Shown here in pieces: positions 22,342 to 31,831 of a stretch of 32,107 nucleotides of DNA. The stretch is from positions 1 to 32,107 of the forward strand of contig QKAF01000137.1 of the NCBI GenBank assembly GCA_003246455.1. The letters are read 5' to 3'. Positions within the stretch are counted from its first letter, which is position 1. Every line of letters begins with the position of its first letter. Under the pieces are notes generated by a model. The model saw only the letters and a program-made list of their open reading frames with translations. It was not told the DNA's origin and searched no databases. This DNA comes from Bacteroidota bacterium (GTDB lineage: Bacteria > Bacteroidota > Ignavibacteria > SZUA-365). The position numbers and the translations under genes are program-made.

Positions 22342-25248
22342 ATGGAACACGACTTTATCACCATTCGCGGCGCGCGGGAACATAACCTCAAGGACATCGA
22401 CGTCGATATCCCGCGAAAGCAGCTCGTCGTCATCACCGGTCTGTCGGGTTCCGGGAAATCGAGTCTCGCGTTCGACACGATTTACGCGGAGGGGCAGCGG
22501 CGCTACGTCGAAAGTCTTTCCGCTTATGCGCGGCAGTTCCTCGGCAGCATGGAGCGCCCGGATGTCGATAATATCGACGGGCTGAGTCCGGCGATCTCGA
22601 TCGAGCAGAAAACCGTCAGCCGGAACCCGCGCTCCACGGTCGGCACCGTTACGGAAATCTACGACTACATGCGTCTGCTCTTCGCCCGGGCCGGCGTTCA
22701 GCACTGCCACAAGGACGGGTCGCCCGTGCAGCGGCAGAGCCTCGATCAGATGGTCGATCGTCTGCTTGCATACGAGAAGGGGACGCGGCTCATGATTCTC
22801 GCTCCCGTCGTCCGCGGCCGCAAGGGACACTACCGGGAGCTGTTCGAGGAAATTCAGAAGGACGGTTTTACGAAGGTGCGTGTCGACGGGGAGATGATGG
22901 AAATCACCGACGGCATGAAAGTGGACCGCTACAAGATCCACAATATCGAAATCGTCGTCGACCGCCTTGTTGTGAACGCGGAAGCGCGTTCGCGGATCGC
23001 GGACTCGCTTGAAATCGCGCTCAAGTTCGGTGAAGGAGTGGTGATCGTCGATGTGAACGGAGAGGACATTCTGATGAGTCAGAAAAACTCCTGTCCCGTC
23101 TGCGGCAGCAGCTACGAAGAACCCGCACCGAATTCCTTCTCGTTCAACTCCCCGTACGGCGCATGTGCAACCTGTGACGGGCTGGGAGAAACCCGGGAGT
23201 TCGATCTCGACCTGATCATTCCCGACTCCGCGAAAACCCTCAACCAGGAGGGGCTTGTTCCCCTCGGCAAACCGCGCCGCACCTGGTGGTGGGCCCAGAT
23301 CTATGCCGTCGCGGAGAAATTCGGCTTCGATCTCGACACCCCGCTCAGCGACATCAGCGAAGAGGCGATGCATACGCTTCTGCATGGCAGCGGCAAGGAA
23401 AAATACCGCATCGAGTACACGCATCCGGACGGACGCACGACGCTGTACAATCACAGCATCGCCGGCGTGCTTGCGAGCCTCAAACAGTACTACGAAAACA
23501 CGAGTTCGAACGGCATTCGCGAGTGGGCAGAATCGTTCATGAGCACGAAACACTGCCCCGCCTGCGACGGCGGCCGGCTGCGGCCGGAGAGTCTCGCCGT
23601 ACTCATCGATGGACATTCGATTCACCACGTCACGCGCGCATCAGTGAAGGAAGCGCTCGCGATTTTTCAATCCCTTTCTCTGACGCCGCGGCAGCGCGAA
23701 ATCGGAACGCAAATTCTCAAGGAGATCACCGCGCGCCTTGGATTCCTGTCGAACGTGGGTCTCGATTACCTGACGCTCGACCGTTCCGCGCGATCGCTTT
23801 CCGGCGGAGAAGCCCAGCGCATCCGTCTCGCCACGCAGATCGGAACGCAGCTCGTCGGTGTGCTTTACATTCTCGACGAACCGTCGATCGGGCTGCATCA
23901 GCGCGACAACACGCGGCTGATCGAGTCGCTGAAGCAGCTGCGGGATCTGGGCAACTCGGTCATCGTCGTCGAGCATGATCGCGAGATGATCGAGAGCGCC
24001 GACCACGTGATCGATCTCGGACCCGCCGCCGGGGAATTCGGCGGCGAGGTGGTGGCCGAGGGAACGGTGAAAATGCTGCTGAGCAGCAACGGGAACGGGA
24101 ACGGGAAGGCCAACGGTGCATTGCAGCGCAAGGCAAACAGTGCGACCGAAGAAGCGATGCTGAAGGGTCTCGCCAGGAAAGGGTCGCTCACCGCATCGTA
24201 TCTGCGCGGCAGTATGGCGATCGAAGTCCCGGAACAACGCCGGGAAGGTAACGGACTGACCATCGTCCTGCGGGCCGCCCGCGGACACAATCTCAAAAAC
24301 GTCGATCTCACGCTGCCGCTCGGAACGTTCATCTGCGTCACGGGGGTAAGCGGTTCAGGCAAGTCGAGCCTCATCAACGAAACCCTGTACCCTCTGCTCG
24401 CCAGGCAGTATTACAAATCGACCATGGCCACGCTTCCGCACGGCGGGATCGAAGGGCTCGAGCATATCGACAAGGTGATCGACATCGACCAGACGCCCAT
24501 CGGTCGTACGCCGCGTTCAAATCCGGCGACGTATACCGGTCTGTTCACGTTCATCCGTGACCTCTTCACGAATCTCTCCGAGGCAAAGATCCGCGGGTAT
24601 AATGCGGGACGATTCAGCTTCAACGTCGAAGGCGGCCGCTGCGATGCCTGCGGCGGCGACGGGGTCCGGAAAATAGAAATGAACTTCCTGCCGGATGTCT
24701 ACGTGCAGTGCGAGATCTGCAAGGGCAAAAGGTATAACCGCGAAACGCTGGAAGTCCGGTATCACGGAAAGTCCATCGCCGACGTCCTCGAAATGTCCGT
24801 GGCCGAAGCACTGGATTTCTTCAGCGAAATTCCGCGTATCCGCCGCAAACTGCAGACGCTTCACGACGTGGGGCTCGGCTACATCCGTCTCGGACAGCAG
24901 GCGACCACGCTCTCGGGCGGAGAAGCGCAGCGCGTGAAGCTCTCGACGGAGCTTTCGAAGGTCGGCACCGGAAACACGCTGTACATTCTCGACGAACCGA
25001 CGACAGGTCTGCATTTCGAAGACGTGCGCATGCTGCTGAACGTGCTCGGGCAGCTGGTCGAGAAAGGCAACACGGTGGTGGTGATCGAGCACAATCTCGA
25101 CGTCATCAAGACCGCAGACTGGATCATCGACCTCGGTCCCGAGGGAGGACACGAAGGCGGGTACATCGTTGCCGAAGGCACGCCGGAACAGGTCGTCACC
25201 TGCGAGAGAAGCCATACCGGCCGCTATCTGAAACAGGAATTATCGTAG
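22342..25248 (+). CDS. uvrA: Excinuclease ABC subunit A (UvrA)
   Basis: 968 residues from ATG 22342 ([20 protein letters not shown], the canonical UvrA start); the frame open to 22192 runs back through the terminator. UvrA is the damage-sensing ATPase of nucleotide excision repair, working as a dimer with UvrB. Visible are Walker [11 protein letters not shown] (residues 33-41), the first zinc module [17 protein letters not shown] signature [13 protein letters not shown], and [12 protein letters not shown]. The second half has Walker [12 protein letters not shown], the second zinc module [14 protein letters not shown], signature [13 protein letters not shown], and [13 protein letters not shown] short Asn/Gly-rich insert ([14 protein letters not shown]) lies in the linker between the two halves. 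A SOS-type operator was not recognised upstream. Confidence 0.97.
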   Translation: MEHDFITIRGAREHNLKDIDVDIPRKQLVVITGLSGSGKSSLAFDTIYAEGQRRYVESLSAYARQFLGSMERPDVDNIDGLSPAISIEQKTVSRNPRSTVGTVTEIYDYMRLLFARAGVQHCHKDGSPVQRQSLDQMVDRLLAYEKGTRLMILAPVVRGRKGHYRELFEEIQKDGFTKVRVDGEMMEITDGMKVDRYKIHNIEIVVDRLVVNAEARSRIADSLEIALKFGEGVVIVDVNGEDILMSQKNSCPVCGSSYEEPAPNSFSFNSPYGACATCDGLGETREFDLDLIIPDSAKTLNQEGLVPLGKPRRTWWWAQIYAVAEKFGFDLDTPLSDISEEAMHTLLHGSGKEKYRIEYTHPDGRTTLYNHSIAGVLASLKQYYENTSSNGIREWAESFMSTKHCPACDGGRLRPESLAVLIDGHSIHHVTRASVKEALAIFQSLSLTPRQREIGTQILKEITARLGFLSNVGLDYLTLDRSARSLSGGEAQRIRLATQIGTQLVGVLYILDEPSIGLHQRDNTRLIESLKQLRDLGNSVIVVEHDREMIESADHVIDLGPAAGEFGGEVVAEGTVKMLLSSNGNGNGKANGALQRKANSATEEAMLKGLARKGSLTASYLRGSMAIEVPEQRREGNGLTIVLRAARGHNLKNVDLTLPLGTFICVTGVSGSGKSSLINETLYPLLARQYYKSTMATLPHGGIEGLEHIDKVIDIDQTPIGRTPRSNPATYTGLFTFIRDLFTNLSEAKIRGYNAGRFSFNVEGGRCDACGGDGVRKIEMNFLPDVYVQCEICKGKRYNRETLEVRYHGKSIADVLEMSVAEALDFFSEIPRIRRKLQTLHDVGLGYIRLGQQATTLSGGEAQRVKLSTELSKVGTGNTLYILDEPTTGLHFEDVRMLLNVLGQLVEKGNTVVVIEHNLDVIKTADWIIDLGPEGGHEGGYIVAEGTPEQVVTCERSHTGRYLKQELS

Positions 25249-25261
25249 TATACAGGATAAA

Positions 25262-25296
25262 GAGTAACCACGGATTACGCGGATTACTCAGATTAA
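25262..25296 (+). repeat. Dispersed intergenic repeat, copy 1
   Basis: Begins GAGTAACCACGGATTAC and continues as degenerate 9-10-bp units (ACGGATTAC-like). It is paired with copy 2 as an inverted repeat across about 87 bp in the uvrA-ppc gap, so a transcript could fold into a long stem. Confidence 0.8.
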
Positions 25297-25383
25297 CTTT
25301 TTCAACGGTCCTTCTCGAACGATCGCAGCGTCTTCCCTGAAATCAGGTAACTCGCGCAATGCGATTCGGGCAGTGGCAATAAA

Positions 25384-25420
25384 AGTCAATCTGTGCAGTC
25401 CGTGTAATCCGTGGTTACTC
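25384..25420 (-). repeat. Dispersed intergenic repeat, copy 2 (inverted)
   Basis: The minus strand reads GAGTAACCACGGATTACACG and then ..ACAGATTGACT, matching copy 1 at most positions. It ends 26 bp before the ppc start codon and just before its ribosome binding site. Confidence 0.8.
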
Positions 25421-25446
25421 CCCACCCAGGACGAGGAGGAACGACG

Positions 25447-28218
25447 ATGGCGGAAACGTATCGCGATACACTGGCCGGGGACAAGGAAGCGCTGCTGCGC
25501 AGGGACATCAGGGAGCTGGGCGCCATACTCGGAGAAGTGCTGATCGAGCAGGAAGGGCGCGATTTCTTCGATCTCGTCGAGCTGATGCGCAAACTGACGA
25601 AATCCTATCGCGCGGAAAACACGGAGGAGATCGAGCAAACGATTCGGGAAATCGTCGAATCGCTCGACCTCGTCAGGGCATACAAGCTGATCAGAGCATT
25701 CACGTTCTTCTTCGTCATCGTCAACGCGGCGGATGAAATTCATCGCATTCGCAGACAGCGCATCCATGCGATCGAGGAGGGCAGCGCGCAGCGCGGATCG
25801 CTGCGGGAGTCGCTGGAACAGATGGCGCTGGAAGGGCTGAAAGCGGGAGACCTCCGGAGCGTGCTCGAGGAAATGGATCTGGTGCCGGTTTTCACCGCGC
25901 ACCCCACGGAGGCGACGCGTCAGACCATTCTTCTGAAGATCCTGCACATTGGCGAACTCCTCCTGCGCCGGGATGTATCGGCGCTCACCGACGAGGAGCA
26001 GGAGGAGATCCGGCAGGAAATCCGCTCCGAGCTTACCATTCTCTGGCAGACCAACGCGATCCGGATTCAGAAAATCACGGTGCGCGACGAGGTGCGGCGC
26101 GGACTGTTTTTCTTTCGACATATCCTCTACGATACCATCCCCCAGCTGTATGCGACTTTGAACCGGGGACTGCGCGATGTGTTCGACGTGCAGGAACCCG
26201 CCCCGACGGTGCTGCGCTTCGGGTCGTGGATCGGCGGCGATCGGGACGGCCATCCGTTCGTCACGCCCGACGTCACCCGCATGGCCCTGGATCTGCAGCG
26301 AAAGCAGATTCTGCAGCTGTACCTGGACGATATGGATAAGCTGTTCCACGCGCTCAGCAATTCCACGCGTCTCGTGCAGTCGAGCAGCGAACTGCGGGAA
26401 TCGTTCGCACGCGACCGCGCGGCGCTCGCATCCGAGGTCAGCGACGAAAACCTGCGCGATCAGTCTGAAATCTACCGCGTGAAGATCTACTGTATCTGGC
26501 ACAAGCTGAAGAACACCCTGGACGGCACCGGATACCGGTACGAAAGCGCGGAGGAGCTACTCCACGATCTCGAGCTGATGCACGACAGTCTGCGGAGGCA
26601 CCGGGCCGAACTCGTGGCACGGCGGATGCTTCTGCCGGTGCTCTACAAAGTGAAGACGTTCGGCTTTCACCTCGCTTCTCTCGACATCCGTCAGAATTCC
26701 GAGCTGCTGGGCGCCGCCATCGCGGAGCTGCTCGATCGAGCCGATATCTGCGACCATTATCCGCGGATGCAGGAGGAAGAGAAGAGCGGGCTGCTCACGC
26801 GCGAACTGCTCAACAGCCGGCCGATCGTCAGCCATCGCAGCGAACTCTCCGACGGCGCCCGGCAGGTGCTCGAGGAATTCAGCGTGCTGCGCGAAGGGAA
26901 GGACCGGTTCGGGGAACAGGCGTGCAACGATTACATCATCAGCATGACCACCGGTCCCAGCGATGTACTCGAGGCGCTCATTCTCGCGCGCGAGGCAGGG
27001 CTCGTCAGTGTCCGGCGGGGGGAGGTAACCCGGTCACGTTTCGACATCCTCCCGCTTTTCGAGACCATCGACGATCTTCGCGGAGCGGCGCAGGCCATGG
27101 AGGCGCTGTTCGAGAATCCCGCCTACGCGCAGCACCTGGCCTGGCGCGAGATGCAGCAGAAGATCATGCTCGGCTATTCCGACAGCAACAAGGACGGCGG
27201 CATCGTCACCTCGACGTTCGAGCTGTACAAGGCACAGATCGCATTGCGCAGCGTCTGCGAGAAACACGGCGTGCGGCTCGTGATATTTCACGGTCGCGGC
27301 GGCAGCGTTTCCCGCGGCGGCGGACCGCTCAACCAGGCCATCCTCTCGCAGCCCGTCGGAACCGTGGATGGCGGCATCAAGATCACCGAGCAGGGAGAAA
27401 TGATATCCGCGAAATACGCGATGCCGCAGATCGCGCTGCGCAGTCTCGAGCTGGCAGCCTCGGCCGTGCTCCGGACGACCGCCGAGTGCAGCTATCTTCC
27501 GTGCAGACTCGAGTCCGTGGACAGGATGGAAAAATGCGAACGTCTGTCGCAGGACGCCATGACGGCATATCGCACGCTGCTGCAGCATGAGTACTTCATT
27601 CCGTTTTTCCGGCAGGCCACGCCGATCGACGTGATCGAGAATATCGAGATCGGCTCCCGTCCGCCGTCGCGAAAGAAATCCGACTCGCTCGACAATCTGC
27701 GCGCCATTCCCTGGGTATTTTCCTGGACGCAGTCACGCAACATTCTCTCGGGATGGTACGGATTCGGTACGGCCATGATGCGCGCCGTCGAGCAGCGCCG
27801 GCTGTCGTGGCAGGAACTGCGCAACTGGCACCGTCAATGGCCGTTCTTCAGCACGCTCGTCGGAAACATCGAAATGACGCTGCTCAAAGCCGACATGGCG
27901 ATTGCCGGGGAGTACGTGGGCCTGTGCGATGATCGTGAGAAAGCACAGGAGGTGTTTACGCTGATGCAGACGGAATTCGATCGGACACGAGAGGCCGTCA
28001 CGCGGATTACCGGCGGCGAACTCCTGTATGAAAATCCCTCGCTGCGACGTTCCATCCATCTTCGGAATCCATACATTGATCCCATCAGTCACATCCAGGT
28101 CGCGCTGCTGCGCCGCTACCGGGATTCTTCGCGTCCTGAAGCGGAGCGGGCCGCGCTCCTCGACGTACTGCGGGCTTCGGTCAACGGCATTGCCGCAGGA
28201 ATGCGACGCACCGGGTAA
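25447..28218 (+). CDS. ppc: Phosphoenolpyruvate carboxylase
   Basis: 923 residues from ATG 25447, which is preceded by AGGAGGA. The frame open to 25411 runs into a repeat. The enzyme adds bicarbonate to PEP to give oxaloacetate, replenishing the TCA cycle. Signature segments are all present: FTAHPTEATRQT with the catalytic His (about residue 152), GSWIGGDRDGHPFVT, LGYSDSNKDGG (about residue 577), and FHGRGGSVSRGGGP (about residue 616). The C-terminus ends MRRTG where the family usually has MRNTG. It is flanked on both sides by copies of the same intergenic repeat. Allosteric behaviour cannot be judged by eye. Confidence 0.97.
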   Translation: MAETYRDTLAGDKEALLRRDIRELGAILGEVLIEQEGRDFFDLVELMRKLTKSYRAENTEEIEQTIREIVESLDLVRAYKLIRAFTFFFVIVNAADEIHRIRRQRIHAIEEGSAQRGSLRESLEQMALEGLKAGDLRSVLEEMDLVPVFTAHPTEATRQTILLKILHIGELLLRRDVSALTDEEQEEIRQEIRSELTILWQTNAIRIQKITVRDEVRRGLFFFRHILYDTIPQLYATLNRGLRDVFDVQEPAPTVLRFGSWIGGDRDGHPFVTPDVTRMALDLQRKQILQLYLDDMDKLFHALSNSTRLVQSSSELRESFARDRAALASEVSDENLRDQSEIYRVKIYCIWHKLKNTLDGTGYRYESAEELLHDLELMHDSLRRHRAELVARRMLLPVLYKVKTFGFHLASLDIRQNSELLGAAIAELLDRADICDHYPRMQEEEKSGLLTRELLNSRPIVSHRSELSDGARQVLEEFSVLREGKDRFGEQACNDYIISMTTGPSDVLEALILAREAGLVSVRRGEVTRSRFDILPLFETIDDLRGAAQAMEALFENPAYAQHLAWREMQQKIMLGYSDSNKDGGIVTSTFELYKAQIALRSVCEKHGVRLVIFHGRGGSVSRGGGPLNQAILSQPVGTVDGGIKITEQGEMISAKYAMPQIALRSLELAASAVLRTTAECSYLPCRLESVDRMEKCERLSQDAMTAYRTLLQHEYFIPFFRQATPIDVIENIEIGSRPPSRKKSDSLDNLRAIPWVFSWTQSRNILSGWYGFGTAMMRAVEQRRLSWQELRNWHRQWPFFSTLVGNIEMTLLKADMAIAGEYVGLCDDREKAQEVFTLMQTEFDRTREAVTRITGGELLYENPSLRRSIHLRNPYIDPISHIQVALLRRYRDSSRPEAERAALLDVLRASVNGIAAGMRRTG

Positions 28219-28227
28219 ACACCGGAT

Positions 28228-28264
28228 GAGTAAGCACGGATTACACTGATTACACGGATTTGCC
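28228..28264 (+). repeat. Dispersed intergenic repeat, copy 3
   Basis: Begins GAGTAAGCACGGATTACACT and continues GATTACACGGATTTGCC, 10 nt after the ppc stop and in the same orientation as copy 1. It lies just upstream of the DUF2156 gene and includes a spurious TTG start at 28260. Confidence 0.75.
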
Positions 28265-28286
28265 TTCAGGAACGCACACCTCGCGA

Positions 28287-29351
28287 ATGACGGTGCCGCG
28301 GCACACGACACATATCGCCCAGCTTTCAACCTCTACCGCGCTGCAGCTCGCGCTTGACCTCGTGCTGGAGTACGGGTGGAACGCGACGTCGTATCAGATT
28401 CTGAACCCGGGAATCGCACACTGGTTCAGCGAGAGAGGGGATGCCGTTATCGGGTACGTCAGCCACTACGGTGTCCGTATCGTCGCGGGCGCGCCCGTCT
28501 GCGCGACCGATCGTCTTCCCGGGGTTCTGCAGGAGTTTGAGGCGTCGGGTTCGGGTTCGGTCGTGTGCTATTTCGGAGCGGAGGAGCGCATGGCGGAGGC
28601 ACTTACGGTACAGGCGCCGCGCGCGCGAATCGTGCTGGGCGCACAGCCGGCGTGGAATCCCTCACACTGGGGCGCGATGCTCTCGCATCATTCCTCGCTC
28701 CGTGCACAGCTGAGCAGGGCGCGCAACAAGGGAGTGCGCACCGAGCGGTGGGACAATGACCGGGCGACGATTCACCCGGAGCTGCAGCGATGTCTGCAGG
28801 AATGGCTGCGAACGCGCGGACTACCGCCGCTGCATTTTCTCATCGAGCCGCAGACGCTCGCGCGGCTGTTTGACCGCATGGTCATCGTGGCGCTGCTCGA
28901 GGATCGGCCGGTCGGTTTTCTGGTGGCATCCCCGATTCCCCTGCGTCACGGATGGCTCATCGAGCAGAACGTTCGCGGCGCCGATGCCCCGAACGGAACG
29001 GCGGAATTGCTGATCGACGCGGCGGTGCGAGAAATGTCGGCGGGGGGAAGCACGCATGTGACGCTCGGCCTGTCGCCGATCTCACGGTACGCGGGACTCG
29101 AGAAGGAATCGAACCCCTTCGTTCTGCGCATGCTGCTTTCCTTCGTCCGTTCCTACGGCCGGCGCTTCTACAATTTCGAAGGCCTCGACAGCTTCAAGGC
29201 GAAATTTCGCTCTCCCGCCTGGGAAACGGTATATGCGATTTCGAGCGAACGGCGGATGTCCATGCGCACGCTGTACGCCACCGCGGCGGCATTTGCCGGA
29301 GAAAGTCCGCTGATTACGCTGCTGCGCGCCGCTGTCCGTCGGAAGGAGTGA
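28287..29351 (+). CDS. DUF2156/MprF synthase-like protein without flippase domain
   Basis: About 354 residues with no transmembrane helices. The sequence follows the C-terminal domain of MprF (DUF2156), a double GNAT-like fold: LALDLVLEYGWNATSYQILN, VIGYVSHYGVRIVAGAPVCA, ..LGAQPAWNPSHW..LSRARNKGV, ..GFLVASPIP..GWLIEQNVRG.. TAELLIDAAV, VTLGLSPIS, and a late FYNFEGLDSFKAKFRSPAWE. In MprF this domain transfers an amino acid from aminoacyl-tRNA to phosphatidylglycerol, while other stand-alone members act on different acceptors. So lipid or small-molecule acylation is likely, but the substrate is unknown. The start is taken at ATG 28287; a TTG at 28260 lies within a repeat. There is no clear ribosome binding site. 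Confidence 0.8.
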   Translation: MTVPRHTTHIAQLSTSTALQLALDLVLEYGWNATSYQILNPGIAHWFSERGDAVIGYVSHYGVRIVAGAPVCATDRLPGVLQEFEASGSGSVVCYFGAEERMAEALTVQAPRARIVLGAQPAWNPSHWGAMLSHHSSLRAQLSRARNKGVRTERWDNDRATIHPELQRCLQEWLRTRGLPPLHFLIEPQTLARLFDRMVIVALLEDRPVGFLVASPIPLRHGWLIEQNVRGADAPNGTAELLIDAAVREMSAGGSTHVTLGLSPISRYAGLEKESNPFVLRMLLSFVRSYGRRFYNFEGLDSFKAKFRSPAWETVYAISSERRMSMRTLYATAAAFAGESPLITLLRAAVRRKE

Positions 29352-29476
29352 TCGCCGGGCTCCTGCGCCGCACCGGCACGGAAGCGGCTGCGGGCATATT
29401 TTGCACGGCCGTTTCCGTGACGATATTCACGCCACGGTGTCTATTCGGTATCCACCACTGAACGAAGAGTGTTATC

Positions 29477-30058
29477 ATGAAACTTCGCATACTGTTTTTC
29501 CTGCTTTTTCCCATGCTGTTCCTGCTGGCGTGCAGCGACGACGATCCCGTCAGCGCAGCGCCCTCGAATCTCGCAGATGATGAATACGCGGTCTGGTCCG
29601 CGACCCTCGACTCCATGGTCGTGTGGGAAAAAGATGATGTCGTGGTTCTGCAGAGTGCCACAGACAGCTACGCGCTCGGGGATTCCGCGATGGCGGCCTA
29701 TGTGAAGCAGCAGCTCAAGGTGACGGACGCAGTGCTGCAGCATTACGCCGCGCAGAACCTGCAGGTCGCGACGATTGAGCGGAAACTCACCCTTCCGGTC
29801 GATTACGTCCTGCTCGCTCCCTCGGAAATCGAGAACATCCTCAATCAGGGCGGATACGAGGAAATGTATTCCCGCTACCCGGACTGCAACGGGGTGACCA
29901 CGCTCTCGCGCGTGGGATTCAACACGGATCACAGCACCGCTCTCGTCTACATGACGCACACGACGGGTTATCTCGCGGGAGCCGGCTGGGCGGTGCTGCT
30001 GCGCAAGGTCTCCGGAGTCTGGCAGGTCATTGCCAACACCATCGTGTGGGTCTCGTAA
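29477..30058 (+). CDS. Lipoprotein of unknown function
   Basis: 193 residues with a lipoprotein signal (MKLRILFFLLFPMLFLLAC) placing the acylated Cys at residue 19, followed by an acidic start (SDDD) typical of Bacteroidota lipoproteins that stay in, or pass beyond, the inner membrane. GAAGAG lies 6-7 nt before the ATG. The C-terminal half (SRVGFNTDHSTALVYMTH.. GYLAGAGWAVLLRKVSGVWQ VI) is a beta-strand pattern seen in small secreted domains of unknown role. It lies 125 bp after the DUF2156 gene; a shared transcript is possible but not shown. Confidence 0.8.
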   Translation: MKLRILFFLLFPMLFLLACSDDDPVSAAPSNLADDEYAVWSATLDSMVVWEKDDVVVLQSATDSYALGDSAMAAYVKQQLKVTDAVLQHYAAQNLQVATIERKLTLPVDYVLLAPSEIENILNQGGYEEMYSRYPDCNGVTTLSRVGFNTDHSTALVYMTHTTGYLAGAGWAVLLRKVSGVWQVIANTIVWVS

Positions 30059-30165
30059 TACGGCAGGCTGTTCTCGACGGACGCCGGGAAAACACACGCA
30101 CAGGTGAGCCCGGCGCTTCGTATCTTGGGGAAAACGGCACGGAACATGCGTGAAGTGCCATGCCA

Positions 30166-30202
30166 AATCAATCTGTGTAATCCGTGTCATCCGTGGTAAC
30201 TC
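30166..30202 (-). repeat. Dispersed intergenic repeat, copy 4 (inverted)
   Basis: The minus strand reads GAGTTACCACGGATGACACG and then GATTACACAGATTGATT, the fourth member of the family, in inverted orientation to copies 1 and 3. It overlaps the first codons of the flavoprotein gene, including its GTG start at 30184. Confidence 0.8.
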
Positions 30203-31479
30203 TTCAAGGTGAGAACGCAGCGCCTCCCCGCGTCGCCATCGTCGGTGCGGGCGCGGCGGGACTCATGGCTGCCGTGTTCGCCGCACGCGCCGGTGCCGAG
30301 ACGCTTTTGCTGGAACGTACCGCCGAGGGCGGACGCAAGCTGCTGATCAGCGGCGGCGGACGATGCAATATTCTTCCCTCGGAAGTGGACGAATCCCTCT
30401 TCGTGACCGATTCCTCGGTCAACTCGATGAAAAAAATGCTTCGCAGCTGGCCGCTTCGGGAACAGATCGCCTTCTTCGAAAAGGAACTTCGGCTGCCGCT
30501 CGAGAAGGAAGCCGAAACGGGCAAGTTGTTTCCCGCATCCCAGCGCGCGCGGGATGTGCGCGACGCGATGCTGAATGACGCGCAGTCCTTCGGTGCGCGG
30601 CTGTATTCCCAGGCCTTCGTCACGAAGGTGGAACCGCGGGCGGAAGGGTGGCGGGTGCTGCTCGCCGATGCGCCGCCGCTGGACGTGGACGCCGTCGTGA
30701 TCGCGACGGGCGGACTCTCCGTTCCCAAAACCGGCAGCGACGGCAGCGGCTTTGCGTTCGCACGGAAGCTCGGTCTCAAGGTGAACACCACGTACCCGGC
30801 GCTGACGCCGGTGACCTCGCATGACGCGCGATTTCATTCCCTGGCGGGCATTGCCCTTCCGGTTGAAATCACGGCCACGGATGCGGCGCGATCATACGCG
30901 GCGCGTGACGCTTTCCTCTTTACCCATCGGGGGTACAGCGGTCCGGCGGTGCTCGATGTATCGCACATTCTTGCGCGTTCCATCGACGAAGGACGTCGCG
31001 ATGCGCGTCTCTCCGTGAACTGGACTCTCCTCGATGAAGCGGAATGGCAGTCCCGGCTCGACCACGGCCGTACGGGAAGCGTGATCGGGGTGCTGCGGCG
31101 CGAGCTGCCGGAACGTCTTGCGGAAGTTCTCTGCGCGCATGCGCAGGTGGATCCGGCGCGTACGCTTTCGCAGCTGCGCAAGGACGAACGCCGACGTCTG
31201 CTCGATGCACTGCTGCGCTGCGCGCTGCCCTGGTCGGGACACGAAGGATATCGCGTCGCGGAGGTCACCGGAGGCGGGGTGGACCTTTCCGAGGTGCATC
31301 CGAAAACAATGGAGTGCCGGAAGCATCCGGGTCTTTTCTTCTGCGGAGAAGTGCTCGACGTGTTCGGTCCGATCGGCGGGTACAATTTCCTCTGGGCCTG
31401 GGCCACCGGCCGCGCAGCGGGCATCGGAGCAGCGGACTGTAAAACACAAAGAAACCAAGGCACGAAGACACGAGATTGA
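30184..31479 (+). CDS. HI0933/BaiN-family NAD(P)/FAD-dependent oxidoreductase
   Basis: 431 residues. The N-terminal dinucleotide fold is clear (VAIVGAGAAGLMAAVFAARA..LLLE), followed by the family signature GGRKLLISGGGRCN. Further conserved stretches are KLFPASQRARDVRDAML, VVIATGGLSVPKTGSDGSGF, THRGYSGPAVLDVSHI, and the closing CGEVLDVFGPIGGYNFLWAW. Members reduce organic substrates such as steroids in some species, but most have no assigned substrate. The only upstream starts are GTG 30184 and GTG 30193, both inside a dispersed repeat, and no ribosome binding site is seen. The last 13 residues (CKTQRNQGTKTRD) come from a second repeat. So both ends of the gene have been trimmed or replaced by repeats, while the core is intact. 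Confidence 0.9.
   Translation: MSSVVTLQGENAAPPRVAIVGAGAAGLMAAVFAARAGAETLLLERTAEGGRKLLISGGGRCNILPSEVDESLFVTDSSVNSMKKMLRSWPLREQIAFFEKELRLPLEKEAETGKLFPASQRARDVRDAMLNDAQSFGARLYSQAFVTKVEPRAEGWRVLLADAPPLDVDAVVIATGGLSVPKTGSDGSGFAFARKLGLKVNTTYPALTPVTSHDARFHSLAGIALPVEITATDAARSYAARDAFLFTHRGYSGPAVLDVSHILARSIDEGRRDARLSVNWTLLDEAEWQSRLDHGRTGSVIGVLRRELPERLAEVLCAHAQVDPARTLSQLRKDERRRLLDALLRCALPWSGHEGYRVAEVTGGGVDLSEVHPKTMECRKHPGLFFCGEVLDVFGPIGGYNFLWAWATGRAAGIGAADCKTQRNQGTKTRD
31441..31475. repeat. AAACACAAAG-type intergenic repeat
   Basis: A purine-rich stretch of degenerate units (AACACAAAG, AAACCAAGG, CACGAAGA, CACGAG) spans the end of the oxidoreductase gene and supplies its last codons and stop. Its base use differs sharply from the surrounding coding DNA. 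Confidence 0.55.
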
Positions 31480-31483
31480 TCAT

Positions 31484-31510
31484 GGAGGATGAGCCTTCAG
31501 GCTCGTCCAT
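31484..31510. repeat. Hairpin repeat at the start of the broken gene
   Basis: GGATGAGCC (31487-31495) pairs with GGCTCGTCC (31500-31508), one G-T pair, across a TTCA loop. It sits between ATG 31482 and the hydrophobic core of the signal peptide, so it encodes the first residues (EDEPSGSS). Confidence 0.65.
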
Positions 31511-31696
31511 TTTAGCCCTGATCCTCCTCCTGTCCGCCGGCGTTCTCTCCGCGCAGCCTGCGGCATACGCGCCGCGCGGCGTGCGTGCCTACCTGGTGAA
31601 TTACGGTGCCGTCCACGGCGACCGCTTCCTGGCGGAATTCGCGGCGCGGCGTTTCGTGCTCATCGACGAAGCCGGGAGCACCGACATTCCCATGAT

Positions 31697-31734
31697 GCGC
31701 GCGATCACGCCGGACGCGCGCGATCACGCCGGAC
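31697..31734 (+). repeat. 19-bp exact tandem duplication
   Basis: GCGCGCGATCACGCCGGAC occurs at 31697-31715 and again directly at 31716-31734. Nineteen is not a multiple of three, so the second copy shifts the frame by one. Confidence 0.95.
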
Positions 31735-31831
31735 CTCCCCGTGCTGCGTTATCGCGACATGGTCGCGGTGTATCCTTCCTTTCCGGAATTCCCGCAGGTG
31801 GACCGCGACGAAGGTGCATTCATGCATTCCA

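Noticed and set aside
22309-23628. 439-residue minus-strand frame inside uvrA
   Set aside because: Antisense to highly conserved UvrA motifs; codon shadow.
25288-26502. 404-residue minus-strand frame over the start of ppc
   Set aside because: Antisense to ppc and includes a repeat; no protein-like features.
25262-28264. ppc as cargo of a composite mobile element because repeats flank it
   Set aside because: No transposase, no target-site duplication visible, and the repeat also occurs at 30166. ppc itself is an ordinary housekeeping gene.
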